Positions 17,614-27,864 of a stretch of 64,000 bases of DNA are shown here, in pieces. The stretch spans positions 1-64,000 of the forward strand of contig JACQZQ010000008.1 of NCBI GenBank assembly GCA_016213785.1, written 5' to 3'. The position numbers and the translations under genes are program-made. Source of the DNA: Acidobacteriota bacterium (GTDB lineage Bacteria > Acidobacteriota > Blastocatellia > Chloracidobacteriales > JADJPF01). Position 1 is the first letter of the stretch. Every line of letters starts with the position of its first letter. The notes under the pieces were generated by a model. That model saw nothing but the letters and a program-made list of their open reading frames with translations. It searched no databases and was not told where the DNA came from.

Positions 17614-20370
17614 TTAAGCCCCACAACATTTTTTATACTTTTTGCCTGAACCGCAAGGGCAATCATCATTACGACCTACCTTAGGATCAGAATTAACTAT
17701 AGGTTTTTGTGCATCATCTTCTTCTGCTTCTCCTGTTATAGAAGGAGCGCTAGCTTTGGTAAAAGTAAAATTCATAGATTGAGAACGCTTACCTATAGAG
17801 GGTAAACTAAGAGATTGTGATGCTGAAGCAGGTGTTTTAGATAAGCTTGGAGCCACTGGTGTAACATTTTTCTCTTCTTTAGGTTCTTCACGAACAAATT
17901 TTAGATGAAAGAGAATTCGTATTGATTCTTCATCAATGCGCTCTATCATAGTGTCAAAAAGTCGTTTGGTAGAGCGTTTATACTCGACTAATGGGTCTTT
18001 TTGCCCATAACCAACTAACCCAATACCTTGCTTTAAGTGATCAACATTAAGTAAATGGTCTTTCCATTGTTGATCAATTACTTCTAACATTATCATTCTT
18101 TCGTAATGTCTTATAAAATCAGGGGTTGCAACATTTTCTTTTTCTAAGTATAGGTCTTTAATTATAGGCCAGACTTTAGTTTTTAGCTCATGGTTTGTTA
18201 GGTCTTCTAATTTTCTACCTTCAAATTCTAAGGTTTCAAAGCCAAAAATTTCATTCATTTTTACTTTAAGACCTTCATAATTCCAGTCTTCTAACCCTCC
18301 ATCAGCAGGAACAAGATCATCTACTGTATCTTCAAAAAAGTCTTCTGCAATATTAATAAATTCGCGGGTTTTTTGATTTTCTAGAAGTTCACGACGCAAC
18401 TTATAAACAGTTTCGCGTTGTTTATTCATTACATCATCATATTCAAGTAAGTGTTTACGAATAGAAAAGTTATGGCCTTCAACAGATTTTTGTGCTGCTT
18501 CAATTCGTTTAGTAACAATACCGCTTTCAATTGCAACACCTTTTTCCATTCCTATTCTAAGCATAAAGTCTTTAATTTTATCTCCGCCAAAGATACGCAT
18601 TAAGTCGTCTTCAAGTGAGAGATAAAAACGAGAAGAACCAGGATCTCCTTGACGACCAGCACGGCCACGCAATTGATTATCAATACGGCGGGATTCATGT
18701 CGCTCTGTACCTAAGATATGTAGCCCACCTAAACTTACTACTTCAACATGTTCTGCTTCGGTAATTTTTTTAGCTTGGACAAGTTCTTGTGCAAATTGTT
18801 CTTCAGTAGCAAGATCTGGGTTAATTTCTTTCTTTTTAAGAAGCTCTCTAGCCAGGGCTTCAGGGTTTCCACCAAGTAAAATATCTGTACCACGTCCAGC
18901 CATATTAGTTGCGATTGTAACAGCACCTTTACGACCAGCTTGAGCCACAATATCAGCCTCGCGAGCAGCATTTTCTGGCTTAGCATTTAAGACATTATGA
19001 GGGACATTAATTTTTTTAAGTTGTTTAGAAATGTTTTCAGAACTATTTACTGATACTGTACCAACAAGCACTGGTTGGCCTCTTTGATGGATTTCTTTGA
19101 TTTCATCAACTACGGCTTCCCATTTTTCTTCTGCTGTTCTAAATACAACATCAGAGAAATCTTTACGGATCATTGCTCTATGAGTAGGAATAATAACTAC
19201 ATCAAGATTATAGATTTTACCAAGCTCAGCAGCTTCGGTCTCTGCTGTACCTGTCATTCCAGAAAGCTTTTTATACATACGGAAGTAATTTTGTAGAGTG
19301 ATAGTTGCTAGAGTTTGATTTTCACGTTCAACCTTAACACCTTCTTTAGCTTCAACAGCTTGGTGTAAACCATCTGACCAACGACGACCAGGCATAACGC
19401 GTCCAGTAAACTCATCAACAATAATTACTTGACCATCTTTAACAATGTATTGTTTATCGCGTTGATAAAGGGTATGTGCTTTTAATGCTTGGCTAACACA
19501 GTGAAGCATCTCAATGTTTTCAGGATCAAATAAGTTACCAACATTAAGAAACTCTTCGGCTTTATCTACGCCAGCCTCACTAAGTGCCGCAGTATGAGCT
19601 TTTTCGTCAATTTGATAGTCTTCATCTTTAACAAGTTTAGGAATAAGCCCATTAGCAATTTTATATTTTTCAGTAGAATCTTCTGAAGCACCTGAAATAA
19701 TTAATGGTGTACGGGCTTCATCAATAAGGATTGAGTCTACTTCGTCAACAATAGCAAAGTTATGAGGGCGTTGAACACAAGTAGCTAAGTCAAATTTCAT
19801 ATTATCTCTAAGATAATCAAAGCCAAACTCATTATTAGTTCCATAAGTGATATCTGCTTTATAGGCTTCTTGACGCTGGAAGTCATCCATATCATGTTGA
19901 ATACAACCAACTTTTAATCCTAAGAAACGGTGAATTTTTCCCATCCATTCAGAGTCACGCTTAGCTAAGTAGTCGTTTACAGTAACCACATGAACACCTT
20001 TGCCTTCTAAGGCGTTTAGGTAAGATGGTAGAGTTGCTACTAGGGTTTTACCTTCACCGGTTCGCATTTCTGCAACAGCGCCGCTATGAAGGATCATTCC
20101 ACCAATAAGTTGAACATCAAAATGACGCATTTCTGTTACACGGCGGGAAGCTTCTCTTACTACAGCAAAGGCTTCTGGCAGGATTTCATCGAGGGTTGCA
20201 CCTTTTTCTAGTTTTTCCTTAAAGTAAGGAGTTTTGGCTTTTAATTCGTCATTAGAAAGAGGTTTTATTGTTGATTCAAGTTCGTTGATTTGTTCAACAA
20301 TAGGGCGAATTTGTTTTAAGCGTCGCTCATTGGCGCTGCCAAAAATTTTAGTCAAAATCTTATTTAGCAT
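17614..20370 (-). CDS. secA: Protein translocase ATPase SecA
   Basis: Cytoplasmic motor that drives preproteins through SecYEG. The 918 residues contain Walker A MRTGEGKT at 102-109, the [14 protein letters not shown] motif of the first nucleotide-binding domain, the preprotein cross-linking domain and the [12 protein letters not shown] motif of the second nucleotide-binding domain. The helical scaffold/wing region follows. The extreme C-terminus has the zinc-binding SEC-C tail [13 protein letters not shown] that contacts SecB or ribosomes. All regions are present. The gene is monocistronic with a hairpin after its stop. Confidence 0.98.
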   Translation of the reverse strand: MLNKILTKIFGSANERRLKQIRPIVEQINELESTIKPLSNDELKAKTPYFKEKLEKGATLDEILPEAFAVVREASRRVTEMRHFDVQLIGGMILHSGAVAEMRTGEGKTLVATLPSYLNALEGKGVHVVTVNDYLAKRDSEWMGKIHRFLGLKVGCIQHDMDDFQRQEAYKADITYGTNNEFGFDYLRDNMKFDLATCVQRPHNFAIVDEVDSILIDEARTPLIISGASEDSTEKYKIANGLIPKLVKDEDYQIDEKAHTAALSEAGVDKAEEFLNVGNLFDPENIEMLHCVSQALKAHTLYQRDKQYIVKDGQVIIVDEFTGRVMPGRRWSDGLHQAVEAKEGVKVERENQTLATITLQNYFRMYKKLSGMTGTAETEAAELGKIYNLDVVIIPTHRAMIRKDFSDVVFRTAEEKWEAVVDEIKEIHQRGQPVLVGTVSVNSSENISKQLKKINVPHNVLNAKPENAAREADIVAQAGRKGAVTIATNMAGRGTDILLGGNPEALARELLKKKEINPDLATEEQFAQELVQAKKITEAEHVEVVSLGGLHILGTERHESRRIDNQLRGRAGRQGDPGSSRFYLSLEDDLMRIFGGDKIKDFMLRIGMEKGVAIESGIVTKRIEAAQKSVEGHNFSIRKHLLEYDDVMNKQRETVYKLRRELLENQKTREFINIAEDFFEDTVDDLVPADGGLEDWNYEGLKVKMNEIFGFETLEFEGRKLEDLTNHELKTKVWPIIKDLYLEKENVATPDFIRHYERMIMLEVIDQQWKDHLLNVDHLKQGIGLVGYGQKDPLVEYKRSTKRLFDTMIERIDEESIRILFHLKFVREEPKEEKNVTPVAPSLSKTPASASQSLSLPSIGKRSQSMNFTFTKASAPSITGEAEEDDAQKPIVNSDPKVGRNDDCPCGSGKKYKKCCGA

Positions 20371-20655
20371 AATAATTAATATTTACCGTTTCCCAAAAAA
20401 TTTACCTTCCCAGACCTTAAAGCAGGGGAAAAGCTATCTTAGCCATATTATCTAAAAAGAAAACTTAAGCTAGCAATCTATGGCTAACCACCAATTGTAG
20501 AAGATGCAAAATCTTGCGTCAAGAAAGCGTGATGTTAATAGAGTTATTATTAATTAACTAGTTGCTATTTGTTGTAAATGTGGTAGTTAGATTTACCTTT
20601 CTTTTTAGTTAAACTATAATTTGAAAAAAATTTTAACAAGTTGTAAGAGGTTTTT

Positions 20656-20859
20656 ATGAAATGTCCAATTTGTGGTCAAGAAACTACTTGGCAAAATAAT
20701 CCTACTCGCCCTTTTTGCTCAGAAAAATGCCAAACTCTAGATCTTGGTAAATGGGCTACAGGTGATTATTGTATTAGCGGAAATCCTCTATCTGAATTAG
20801 ACAAGGATTCTTCCTTAAATAATTTTAATAGAGAAGAAAACCCTGAACTAATTAATTAG
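20656..20859 (+). CDS. yacG: DNA gyrase inhibitor YacG-like zinc protein
   Basis: A 67-residue zinc-finger protein of the YacG/DUF329 family, whose E. coli member binds GyrB and inhibits gyrase. The four zinc ligands are visible as C3, C6, C21 and C25 in the family pattern CPICG...RPFCSEKC, followed by LGKWATGDY. It is preceded by AAGAGG at a good distance from the ATG. It lies between secA (divergent) and pyruvate kinase, with about 110 bases before the latter. Confidence 0.88.
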   Translation: MKCPICGQETTWQNNPTRPFCSEKCQTLDLGKWATGDYCISGNPLSELDKDSSLNNFNREENPELIN

Positions 20860-20972
20860 TTTAATTAGTCAAATGCTTTTAGACAGATTTATAACTAACT
20901 ATTTATAACTAACTATTTGCAGGCAAGTATTAAAAGACTTTTAGGGCTAAAACAAAAACTTAAGGAAAAATC

Positions 20973-22496
20973 ATGATAGAACATATAGATATTAATACTA
21001 GAAAAAATCCTACTTGTAGGTTAAATCAGCGCCGTAGAGCTAAAATAGTTGCTACCATTGGCCCTGCTTCTAGATCTTTAGAAGTAATGAGACAATTAAT
21101 TGAATCTGGGCTAGATGTAGCAAGAATAAATATGTCACATGGGTCACACGATGAGCACGCTCAAGTCATAGGCTATTTACGTGCTTTAAGTGAGGAATTA
21201 CATAGACCTATAGCAATACTACTAGATCTTTGTGGGCCAAAAATTCGCACTGGTAAACTTAAAGGTGGTAAGGCTGTAGAGTTAAAAGCAGGTAGTTTAA
21301 TTACTATTACTTCAGAGACAATTGAAGGGGATGCAGAGCGAGTTAGTGCTAGCTATCCCTATTTAACAGAAGATTTACGTATTGGTGATAAAATATTAAT
21401 TGATGATGGGCTACTTGATTTTGTAGTTGAACATAAAGGTGAAAATGAAATTACTTGTAGAGTAATTCATGGTGGAATGCTTGGACAAAATAAAGGGATC
21501 AATTTGCCAGGTATACCTCTTTCTATTCCCTCAATTACAGAAAAAGACAAGCGCGATCTAGAATTTGGCATACAACAACGAGTTGATTATGTAGCACTTT
21601 CTTTTGTTCGCTCAGCTAAAGATTGTGCCGATGCAAAAGCGCTTATTGAGAGTGTAGCAAAAACAACAAATGGTCATACTCCTCCACTTGTTGCTAAAAT
21701 TGAGAAACAAGAAGCACTTAAACAATTAGATGAAATCCTAGAGATTGCTGATGGAATTATGGTGGCACGTGGCGATCTAGGGGTAGAAACTTCTACAGAA
21801 AGTGTTCCTGTTTATCAAAAAGAAATGATACGTAAAGCAAACCGTGTAGGCAAATTAGTAATCACTGCAACGCAAATGTTGCAATCAATGGTAGATAACC
21901 CTCGTCCTACACGTGCAGAGGCTTCAGATGTTGCTAATGCAGTTTTAGATGGTACAGATGCAGTAATGCTTTCAGGCGAGACTGCCGCAGGAGCATACCC
22001 TATAGAAGCTATTAGGACTATGGATCGTATTGTTAGATATACTGAAGAAGCAATTTATAAGCAACAATTTTTTGATCAATCAGAGAAAAGAGTTAAAGAG
22101 TTTTTGGCTCTTGGTAGAGGAAGTGGTTCTTATGGACGGGCCTTAGCCGAAGCAGCAGTTTTTGCTGCTGATGAAGTAGAAGCTTCTTTAATAGTTGTTT
22201 TTACTGAAGGTGGCTTTATGGCTCAACATGTAGCTGCACTAAGACCACATGAAGAAATAGTAGCTTTTACTCATGTACTAGAAACACACCGACGTTTAGC
22301 TGCAATATGGGGTACAGAAAGCTTTTTACTTCAAACTAGTGGTATCCCTGACTTACTACCTTTAGCTGATAAAATGTTAGTAGAACTAAACTTAGCTGAA
22401 GTAGGGGAAACAGTTATTATTGTGGCTGGTAATATTTCTGGTGTCCCTCTTTCTAATATGGTTAAGCTACATCGCGTAGGTGATATTATTGGATAG
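20973..22496 (+). CDS. pyk: Pyruvate kinase
   Basis: Final glycolytic enzyme: phosphoenolpyruvate and ADP to pyruvate and ATP. The 507 residues show the N-terminal TIM-barrel start KIVATIGPAS, RINMSHGSH at about 51-59, the active-site lysine in AKIEKQEA at 241-248 and MVARGDLGVE at 263-272. Then come TRAEASDVANAVLDGTDAVMLSGETAAG-type sequence and a C-terminal allosteric domain. A 20-residue N-terminal extension precedes the usual start of the fold. AAGGAAAAATC before the ATG is a usable ribosome site. Confidence 0.97.
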   Translation: MIEHIDINTRKNPTCRLNQRRRAKIVATIGPASRSLEVMRQLIESGLDVARINMSHGSHDEHAQVIGYLRALSEELHRPIAILLDLCGPKIRTGKLKGGKAVELKAGSLITITSETIEGDAERVSASYPYLTEDLRIGDKILIDDGLLDFVVEHKGENEITCRVIHGGMLGQNKGINLPGIPLSIPSITEKDKRDLEFGIQQRVDYVALSFVRSAKDCADAKALIESVAKTTNGHTPPLVAKIEKQEALKQLDEILEIADGIMVARGDLGVETSTESVPVYQKEMIRKANRVGKLVITATQMLQSMVDNPRPTRAEASDVANAVLDGTDAVMLSGETAAGAYPIEAIRTMDRIVRYTEEAIYKQQFFDQSEKRVKEFLALGRGSGSYGRALAEAAVFAADEVEASLIVVFTEGGFMAQHVAALRPHEEIVAFTHVLETHRRLAAIWGTESFLLQTSGIPDLLPLADKMLVELNLAEVGETVIIVAGNISGVPLSNMVKLHRVGDIIG

Positions 22497-22624
22497 TTTA
22501 GTAGCTAATATAATTAAAATTTTTTTTGCAAGATCTTCTAAGCAAAAAGGTTCTAAAAGCTAGCCTGAAAATTAGCTAGACATTCATTATTATTAGACAC
22601 TTTATTAATATAGGAATTAACCAA

Positions 22625-24322
22625 ATGTTACGAAAACTTTATGCTGGGGTGCTAGTCGCACTCCTAATTTTTTTCTCTCTTTTGCCTATAAAAGCTAGCT
22701 CAATTAGCTCAATTGATGAAGATGAAGGTTATGATGCAATTAGTATTAAATACTTAAAAGCACATCTTAACTTTCTGGCAAGTAATTTATTAGAAGGAAG
22801 AGAGGCTGCCTCTAGAGGTTATGATTTAGCTGCATCTTATTCAGTTAGTTTGTTTGATCAATGGGGGCTTACTCCTATTATTGAAACAAATAATGGGAAA
22901 AGCTTTTTACAAACTTTTCCTGTTTTAGAAATAACTAGTAAAAATAATGAGACTCTACAAATAATTACTAATCAAAATGAAACTCAAATTACTCAAGATT
23001 TTTCTAATAGAATAGATTTTTTAATTAGTCGTGCTAGTAATACTACATCGCTTAGTGCACCAATAGTTTTTGCTGGTTATGGCTTGGTTGTTCCAGAAAT
23101 CAAGTATGATGATTATTTAGGAGTTGATGTAAAAAATAAAATAGTTGTAGTTATGAGCCATGCTCCTGGCGAGGGAGATGAAAAATCTTATTTTTATAAA
23201 TTAGAGAATAGAAATAGGTTTTTTAATGGTGCAGAAGTTTCTGAAAAACAGCGTAATGCTCAAGAAAGAGGTGCTTTAGCTGTTTTAATGGTAAATGACC
23301 CTTTAGGTAAACACTCGCCAATCTTTACTAATTTTGCTACAAATATGACTAGAAAACCGGCTAATAATATTAATGCTCCTACGCCACGTCGTAGAATGGT
23401 TTTAGCTGACTATCAGAACGCTTCTAGTAATATTCCAGTTATTAATATCTCTGAAGCCGTTGCGGGTGCAATATTTAAGGATGTTGACCTTAATTTATTA
23501 GACCTTCAACAAGAACTTAATTCACGCTTAAAAAGCGTGTCTCGTAATTTAATTGGTAAACAAGTAAAAATTAGTCTAGAAGTTGAACAGAAATTACTTA
23601 ATACTACTAATGTAGTAGGAACAATTGAAGGAAGCGATCCATTACTAAAAAAAGAGTATGTAGTGATTGGTGCACATCTTGATCATGATGGAACAAGAGA
23701 TGGTTATATTTGGAATGGTGCAGATGATGATGCTTCGGGGAGTTCAGCCGTTTTAGAACTGGCAAGAGCTTTTAGCTTACTTAAGGAAAAACCTAAGCGC
23801 AGTATTATATTTTGCTTATGGGGTGCAGAAGAAAAGGGTCTTCTAGGTTCAGAATACTTTGTTGAACGCTCACCTGTTCCACTAGAAAAAATATCTGCTA
23901 TGATTCAATTAGATATGATTGGTCGTGATGTAGAACCCCGTCCTAATCAACTTCAGGGCAAAGAAAAACCTCAAGACTTACGTAAATATATTTATACTGA
24001 AATAGGCACTCAAGCCCAAGAAATAGGTAGAATCCTAATGCAAGCTAATAAACTTGTTGGGCTAGAACTTAATCATGAAGTTAATGCTAAAGTTTCAGGA
24101 GGTTCTGATCATTATTCTTTTTGGAAAAAGAAAATTCCAATACTTTCAGTAGACGATGGAGTTTTTCACCCTGATTATCACCAACCAAGTGACACAGCAG
24201 AGAAAATTAACTTTGAAAAAATGGTTCTTGTTACACAATTGACTTATTTAGTTGGTCGTGAAATTGCTAATTATCCAAATAAAATAGAATGGGATGATAA
24301 AATTACTTCTGTAGATAGATAA
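22625..24322 (+). CDS. Exported M28-family metallopeptidase with PA domain
   Basis: Secreted zinc aminopeptidase. A signal peptide (about 1-25) is followed by a region with a protease-associated (PA) insert at roughly 120-270. The di-zinc catalytic domain has GAHLDHDG at about 349, NGADDDASGS, GAEEKGLLGSEYF at about 399, LDMIGRD, and the last metal ligand in FHPDYHQPSDT. These are the expected M28 ligands (H, D, E, D, H) with the catalytic Glu. Substrate specificity cannot be read. A strong terminator follows. Confidence 0.92.
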   Translation: MLRKLYAGVLVALLIFFSLLPIKASSISSIDEDEGYDAISIKYLKAHLNFLASNLLEGREAASRGYDLAASYSVSLFDQWGLTPIIETNNGKSFLQTFPVLEITSKNNETLQIITNQNETQITQDFSNRIDFLISRASNTTSLSAPIVFAGYGLVVPEIKYDDYLGVDVKNKIVVVMSHAPGEGDEKSYFYKLENRNRFFNGAEVSEKQRNAQERGALAVLMVNDPLGKHSPIFTNFATNMTRKPANNINAPTPRRRMVLADYQNASSNIPVINISEAVAGAIFKDVDLNLLDLQQELNSRLKSVSRNLIGKQVKISLEVEQKLLNTTNVVGTIEGSDPLLKKEYVVIGAHLDHDGTRDGYIWNGADDDASGSSAVLELARAFSLLKEKPKRSIIFCLWGAEEKGLLGSEYFVERSPVPLEKISAMIQLDMIGRDVEPRPNQLQGKEKPQDLRKYIYTEIGTQAQEIGRILMQANKLVGLELNHEVNAKVSGGSDHYSFWKKKIPILSVDDGVFHPDYHQPSDTAEKINFEKMVLVTQLTYLVGREIANYPNKIEWDDKITSVDR

Positions 24323-24344
24323 AGATTTTCGGCACTAAAAGAAT

Positions 24345-24374
24345 AAAAGGGATCCCCTTAGAGGATCCCTTTTT
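24345..24374. terminator. Rho-independent terminator after the M28 peptidase gene
   Basis: An 11-bp perfect stem pairs 24345-24355 with 24363-24373, centred on GGATCC arms and followed by a T-run. It lies between the peptidase gene and the convergent BACON-repeat gene and could serve both. Confidence 0.88.
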
Positions 24375-24423
24375 CTATTTGACTCTAAAGTTAGATAGAA
24401 ACAAAGAGTTATGGGAAATTTTT

Positions 24424-25626
24424 TTATTGACCGGAAGGGAAAGCTCTTTGTGTAATTTGGATAGCTTGGCCTCCAATAATTATTGAACCTGAGCGAGGGC
24501 TAGAAACTGCGTTAGGAGCAACTGTAAATTCTACTGTTCCACTGCCTGAACCGCTTCCAGAGGTGATTGTAATCCAATCTGAATTTGTGGTTGCTTCCCA
24601 AGCACATTCTAGACTTGCTGTAATATTTATAATTCCTGCACCACCATTTTCACGGTACTCAAAGAATAGAGGAGATGCCAAAGTGCAGCCTACACCAAAT
24701 TGTGTAATGGTATGAGCAATATTTGTTCCTTCAACTATTATTCTAACCGTACGAGGAGCATTTTTAGTATTTTGCGGGACAGTATAAGTAACTCTACCAA
24801 ATCCCATTCCAGTACTTCCAGAAGTGATAACTGCTGCTCCATCTGAGTAGACAACATATCGACAAGTTGGTAGACCCGCAGTTATATCAAAGCTTCCTGT
24901 GCCACCGCTTGGTAAAAATACGGCACTACTAGGTGAAAGTGTATACATAGTGCAATTACCAGCACGACGTTGTATAACTGAGTGAGTGCGGTTATTTGAG
25001 GAAGGTAGATTAACTACCTCAACCTCAATTGAGCCAGAACGGTCAAAAGTGGTTGTATTAGTATCTACTGTATAGACTACAGCACCAGACCCTTCTTCTC
25101 CTGGTGCAGGGGAAATAATATGTATCCAAGGAGTTACAGTTCTTGCTGTCCAAGGACAGGTTGCATTAACTGTAACACTATAAGTTGCTAGGCCAGAATC
25201 TACAGTCTTAGTTGTGGGGTCAAGCGATAAACAACCTTGTGGTGGAGGTGGTGAAGCAGCACCATCTTGAGTTACTGTGTAGGTTAGACCTTCAACCGTA
25301 ATTTTAGCTGAACGAGGTTCGGTGCTAGTGTTACTAGCCACTTGATAAGAGATTTGTTTATTTCCAGTACCACTAGGGTTGATAATTTGAAGCCATTCAG
25401 CATTACTACTAGCTACCCAATTACATCTAAGGCGTGATGTTGTTATATCAAAACTCCCCGGCCCTCCGCTTGCGAGGAAATGAGCTTCTAAAGGGTCTAT
25501 CGAATAAGTACAACCAACAATTTGTGTATTTAGATGGCTTAGATTATTTGCTTGTCCAGATATAATAGAGGCAGACATAATAAAAGCACAAAGAATTAGT
25601 AAAATAGGTAAAACTTTTTTTCTCAT
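24424..25626 (-). CDS. Exported protein with four BACON-type repeats
   Basis: A 400-residue exported protein. The signal peptide (about 1-25) is followed by four copies of a roughly 85-90 residue immunoglobulin-like repeat of the BACON type. Each has a cysteine near its start (CTYSIDP, CLSLDP, CTMYTLSP, CTLASP), a C-x-W or W-I core such as NAEWLQIINPSGTGN or DWITITSGSGSG, and an end of the form PRSAKITVEG...TVTQ. A Pro-rich joint (PPPPQG) separates repeats one and two. BACON domains occur in surface proteins and are thought to bind carbohydrate or mucin. No enzyme domain is attached. It is the last of five leftward genes. Confidence 0.8.
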   Translation of the reverse strand: MRKKVLPILLILCAFIMSASIISGQANNLSHLNTQIVGCTYSIDPLEAHFLASGGPGSFDITTSRLRCNWVASSNAEWLQIINPSGTGNKQISYQVASNTSTEPRSAKITVEGLTYTVTQDGAASPPPPQGCLSLDPTTKTVDSGLATYSVTVNATCPWTARTVTPWIHIISPAPGEEGSGAVVYTVDTNTTTFDRSGSIEVEVVNLPSSNNRTHSVIQRRAGNCTMYTLSPSSAVFLPSGGTGSFDITAGLPTCRYVVYSDGAAVITSGSTGMGFGRVTYTVPQNTKNAPRTVRIIVEGTNIAHTITQFGVGCTLASPLFFEYRENGGAGIINITASLECAWEATTNSDWITITSGSGSGSGTVEFTVAPNAVSSPRSGSIIIGGQAIQITQRAFPSGQ

Positions 25627-25736
25627 AATAAATATAGTCTCCTGATAAATAAGTAAATTTAGGAATTTTCTTGTTAGCGGCTGTTAACCAAAAGAGTGTT
25701 TTGGTTAACAGTTAGTTCTAGAGTCAAGTAAAGTTT

Positions 25737-26255
25737 TTATCTTGGATTTTTTACTGTGTAAGCAATATTAAGATTTTTTACACCTAGAGAAACTACATAG
25801 CCTGTGGATAAACGATGAAAGGCTTCATATGTTAAGCCACAATTGCCATCGCCTAGAGGAGTACTTGAAGTTGCTTTTAATAGCCCTACATTGTAGAGTG
25901 TAAGTGACCCAACAGGGTAATTACCAACAAGGATATTAACGTAAGGGCCAATAGAATCAGAGGCGGTTTCTGAAAAAACTGGGCAGGCTGTCGCTTTTGG
26001 CCCAGCAGGGCGAAAACGAATAGAAACCCCTGAATAAGTCACTGATTCAACAAGACCTGTTAGATTAATAAGCTTAGTTGTATTATCTCTACGAAGTACT
26101 GTTGATGTTGGATAAAGTGTAACTGTTGGTATTCTCTCAGCCCCTTGAGGTGTGGCTGCATTAACATGCTTTATTGAAGAATTTGATACTAAAGCATAGG
26201 CAAAAAGTAAAATAAGTGCTATTAGTACAATTACATGACTTTTAAGTTTTAACAT
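25737..26255 (-). CDS. Small exported protein of unknown function
   Basis: From ATG 26255 (GGAG seven bases upstream) the protein has 172 residues with an N-terminal hydrophobic signal/anchor at about 6-26. The mature part is strand-rich and has two cysteines (in ACPVF and GNCGL) that could form a disulfide. I do not recognise the family. It lies between the BACON-repeat gene (about 110 bases) and a long AT-rich gap, on the same strand as the anti-sigma, sigma and CHAT genes. Confidence 0.55.
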   Translation of the reverse strand: MLKLKSHVIVLIALILLFAYALVSNSSIKHVNAATPQGAERIPTVTLYPTSTVLRRDNTTKLINLTGLVESVTYSGVSIRFRPAGPKATACPVFSETASDSIGPYVNILVGNYPVGSLTLYNVGLLKATSSTPLGDGNCGLTYEAFHRLSTGYVVSLGVKNLNIAYTVKNPR

Positions 26256-26632
26256 TTTTTTCTCCATAAATTTAAGATTTAAAATTTAATAGACACTTGT
26301 AAACTACTTAGGTAAATTGACTAAAATATATAAAAACACTTTTCCTATAACAATAGTGAGTTTAGGTGTTTAGGTATTTAGGTGTTTAGGTGTTTAGGTG
26401 TTTTGAAAATTACTTTTAAGAGAAAGTAATTAGTTAATAGTAATTTCCTATAGTTATGTAAAACATAGAGTTTAATTAAGATTTTACAAATGTTTATTTG
26501 GTTTAAGATAAATATAAGGTCTATCTACTAATTACTAATGATAGTATTTAGAAAGTATATGGGCAAAAATAGTGAAATTATTGGAAGTTTTGGCAGAAGG
26601 ATGAGAAGAGATAAACTTAAGGAAATAAAAGT
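26256..26632. other. AT-rich intergenic gap with no gene seen
   Basis: This stretch separates the small exported-protein gene from the anti-sigma-like gene. Apart from the octamer array at 26361-26400 it is plain AT-rich sequence without a convincing open frame, hairpin or tRNA. It may hold the promoter of the two downstream leftward genes. Confidence 0.5.
26361..26400. repeat. Octanucleotide tandem repeat (TTTAGGTG x5)
   Basis: Five consecutive 8-bp units at 26361-26400 read TTTAGGTG, with the second unit varying to TTTAGGTA. This is a short microsatellite in the leader region of a leftward exported-protein gene. Such arrays can change copy number by slippage and alter promoter spacing. Confidence 0.85.
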
Positions 26633-27640
26633 TTAATTTTTTCTAACAAAAAAACTATATTCTTCAATAGTAGTAATGGATCCATCTTTGGCTACACTAT
26701 TAAGCTCTAATGTATAGCTATTTTCATTAAGAGAATTTGAAGGAATTTCAATAATTAAAAAAACATTAACTTTTTTAGAATTTTTGTCTAAGTTATTTTC
26801 TTGCCAAACAAGAATTTGATCATTTTTTCCACTAGCTTTTAATGCTAATTGTGTTGGTTTAAGTGAAGTTTTTGGTAGCTTTAATTTAAACTGAACATTT
26901 CCACTTAGTTTTTGAAATAGTTTAATTTTTTGTTCTTCACCTCCTTCATCTCTAGTTAATGTAGCTGTATCACCTTCTAAAACAAAGGAAAGTATTGGGC
27001 TATTCAAGTTATTATTTTGAGCAATTTGTTCTTGGGGATTAGACTGTTTTTCTTTATCTAAGCTTTCTTTAAGCTGCAAAATTTGTGTTTCTTGAGAATT
27101 AATTTTCTGTTCTTGAGAATTCATTGTTTCTTTTTGAGTAGTAAGTTCTAATGTTTTTTGGTTGATTTCTGCTAAAAGTTCTTGTTGTTTTTCAAATAGT
27201 TGTTTTAGACGCTCTTGTTCAAAATATCTCCAAGTTAAGACTAAAAAGGTAATAGCAATAGAACTTACAAAAGCAAAACGCCAAACAAGACTAAATGATG
27301 TAAATGCTTCTTTTAATGATTGCCACCAAGAAAGAGTTGGAGTTGATAAAGTATTTTTTGTAACTACTTCTTTGGTTTCTTTAGTTCTAGAAATATGAAT
27401 GGATAGGGCTTTAGCCACTTCTACACGGTGGCGTATACTAGGAGTAGCTTTAAGGTAATTTTCAAATTTTTCTCTTTGATCTATAGGGAGTTGATTTTCT
27501 ATATAAGCATCTATTAAGTCATTTTGTGTAGCTTCAAACTCTAGAAATTTTTCATCATCAGAAAAATATTCTTCCTCCAAAAGAATTTCTTCCTCTTTGG
27601 AGAGATCGCCAAGAAAATATGAAGTTAATCTATCTTTCAT
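26633..27640 (-). CDS. Single-pass anti-sigma-like membrane protein
   Basis: A 335-residue protein from ATG 27640, which has AAAGG eight bases upstream. Residues 1-115 form a cytoplasmic acidic helical domain (DRLTSYFLGDLSKEEEILLE...) like the putative sigma-binding domain of zinc-less anti-sigma factors. One transmembrane helix lies at about 118-139. A coiled coil follows at about 141-200 (EKQQELLAEINQKTLELTTQ...). The last 120 residues are probably a strand-rich exported domain. The gene is directly downstream of an ECF sigma gene (about 220 bases), the expected place for its regulator. The anti-sigma role is inferred from context and topology. Confidence 0.65.
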   Translation of the reverse strand: MKDRLTSYFLGDLSKEEEILLEEEYFSDDEKFLEFEATQNDLIDAYIENQLPIDQREKFENYLKATPSIRHRVEVAKALSIHISRTKETKEVVTKNTLSTPTLSWWQSLKEAFTSFSLVWRFAFVSSIAITFLVLTWRYFEQERLKQLFEKQQELLAEINQKTLELTTQKETMNSQEQKINSQETQILQLKESLDKEKQSNPQEQIAQNNNLNSPILSFVLEGDTATLTRDEGGEEQKIKLFQKLSGNVQFKLKLPKTSLKPTQLALKASGKNDQILVWQENNLDKNSKKVNVFLIIEIPSNSLNENSYTLELNSVAKDGSITTIEEYSFFVRKN

Positions 27641-27864
27641 GGTGTTACCTTTAATCAAAAAAGTTAAAGTTTTTAAGCATAACCTTTCTTAAATTAACAA
27701 ATACTAAAAAATAAAGACATCATTGGAAATTATCTTAATAGGTTTATAAAAATTATAGTCAATAGCAAAATATTATTTCCAATAATGCCTGTACGCTCAA
27801 ATTTAAGTGTAAAAATCAAAAAAGTGTATGATTTATAAAACTTGTTTATTTGCAAAACTTGTAT

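Noticed and set aside
26361-26400. Telomere-like or iteron repeats
   Set aside because: Only five 8-bp units, no replication gene or AT-rich origin structure nearby; a microsatellite is sufficient.
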